Below are positions 5,773-6,045 of a DNA stretch of 6,045 nt, piece by piece; the stretch's first letter is position 1, and every line of letters starts with the position of its first letter. The DNA comes from Candidatus Lambdaproteobacteria bacterium. Lineage in GTDB: Bacteria; SAR324; NAC60-12. A program made the translations under genes and the position numbers. The notes under the pieces were generated by a model. It saw nothing but the letters and a program-made list of their open reading frames with translations. It had not been told where the DNA came from and made no database searches. The stretch lies in the NCBI GenBank assembly GCA_012964265.1, contig DTUH01000308.1:1-6045 (forward strand). The letters are read 5' to 3'.

Positions 5773-6045
5773 TCAGTCCGGAGTCGAAAGCGTTCTTAAT
5801 CGGTAAGTAGTAAACAACTGAGCAATCAGCATCGTTACCAGAGCTGTGCCCTGTATGACATCAGCGAGGAAAACAGGCACACCTGTAGCTCGGGACATAG
5901 CTTCTGCACCAGTCACCACAACGGCAAAAAACAATGCCGCTGGCACCACCCCAATCGGATTGAGCCTGGCAAGCATCGCAATGACAATACCTGTATAACC
6001 ATATCCGGGAGAGATACCGGACATCACCTGAAAGTGAAGTCCTCC
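5773..6045 (-). CDS. ABC transporter permease, first permease of the pair (5' part beyond window edge)
   Basis: Only the C-terminal 90 residues are present. The frame is open to the right edge, and an internal GTG at 6025-6027 is not the true start because the family homology continues through it (G-G-L-H-F-Q before V-M-S-G). The segment S-P-G-Y-G-Y-T-G-I, then A-R-L-N-P-I-G and A-A-L-F-F-A, matches the C-terminal region of NupP/YufP-like permeases, where S-x-G-x-G-F-T-G-I-A-V-A and (A/G)-R-x-x-P-x-G are typical. A last hydrophobic span lies around the V-I-Q-G-T-A-L-V-T-M-L-I region. It ends with TGA 3 nt before the ATG of the second permease, the usual P-then-Q order, so the two are one transcription unit. 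The substrate cannot be read from this fragment. Confidence 0.87.
   Translation of the reverse strand, partial: GGLHFQVMSGISPGYGYTGIVIAMLARLNPIGVVPAALFFAVVVTGAEAMSRATGVPVFLADVIQGTALVTMLIAQLFTTYRLRTLSTPD

Noticed and set aside
4949..5806. Further open frames over the permease gene on both strands (minus 4949-5254; plus 4966-5157, 5485-5754, 5597-5806)
   Set aside because: They overlap a permease frame with clear family signatures and are Cys/Ser/His-rich out-of-frame readings, not plausible proteins.

Overview
All recognisable genes in this window lie on the minus strand, so transcription runs from the right edge to the left edge. The protein set is that of an ordinary bacterial chromosome, probably Gram-negative: a two-RCK-unit TrkA, a small lipoprotein with a lipobox, and a type-3 (archaeal/eukaryote-like) prolyl-tRNA synthetase. 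The sequence looks moderately AT-rich, with AT-rich spacers. I cannot name the lineage from this window. I see no phage genes, transposase, IS ends, CRISPR repeats, tRNA or rRNA.

Right part (6045 to 4825): the 3' end of one ABC-transporter permease gene (cut by the window edge) is followed after 3 nt by a complete second permease of 314 aa. Both belong to the branched-chain/ribose-type permease family, and they most resemble the paired permeases of nucleoside (BMP-type) importers. The ATPase and the substrate-binding lipoprotein are not in the window and would be expected to the right.

Middle (4824 to 3118): a 270-nt AT-rich gap, which may end the transporter operon and carry the promoter of the next unit, is followed by proS. 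The gap holds a T-rich tract, a perfect 12-bp palindrome and a TTGACA box, but no convincing full promoter or terminator.

Left part (3117 to 1): proS is followed after 46 nt by a long, divergent ribose-phosphate pyrophosphokinase gene (GTG start, 409 aa). That gene is followed after only 2 nt by trkA, the cytoplasmic NAD-binding regulatory subunit of Trk potassium uptake. An 89-nt AT-rich gap then separates trkA from a 110-aa putative lipoprotein gene. proS, the PRPP synthetase gene and trkA are probably co-transcribed, and prs-trkA is almost certainly translationally coupled. The lipoprotein gene may be read through or have its own promoter.

Functionally these are housekeeping genes: nucleoside uptake, PRPP synthesis for nucleotide and amino-acid synthesis and salvage, prolyl-tRNA charging, and potassium homeostasis. 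I do not see an obvious new multi-gene system. The items most worth a second look are the divergent PRPP synthetase (altered DLH motif, internal insertions and C-terminal tail), its tight coupling to trkA, and the unassigned cysteine-containing lipoprotein.
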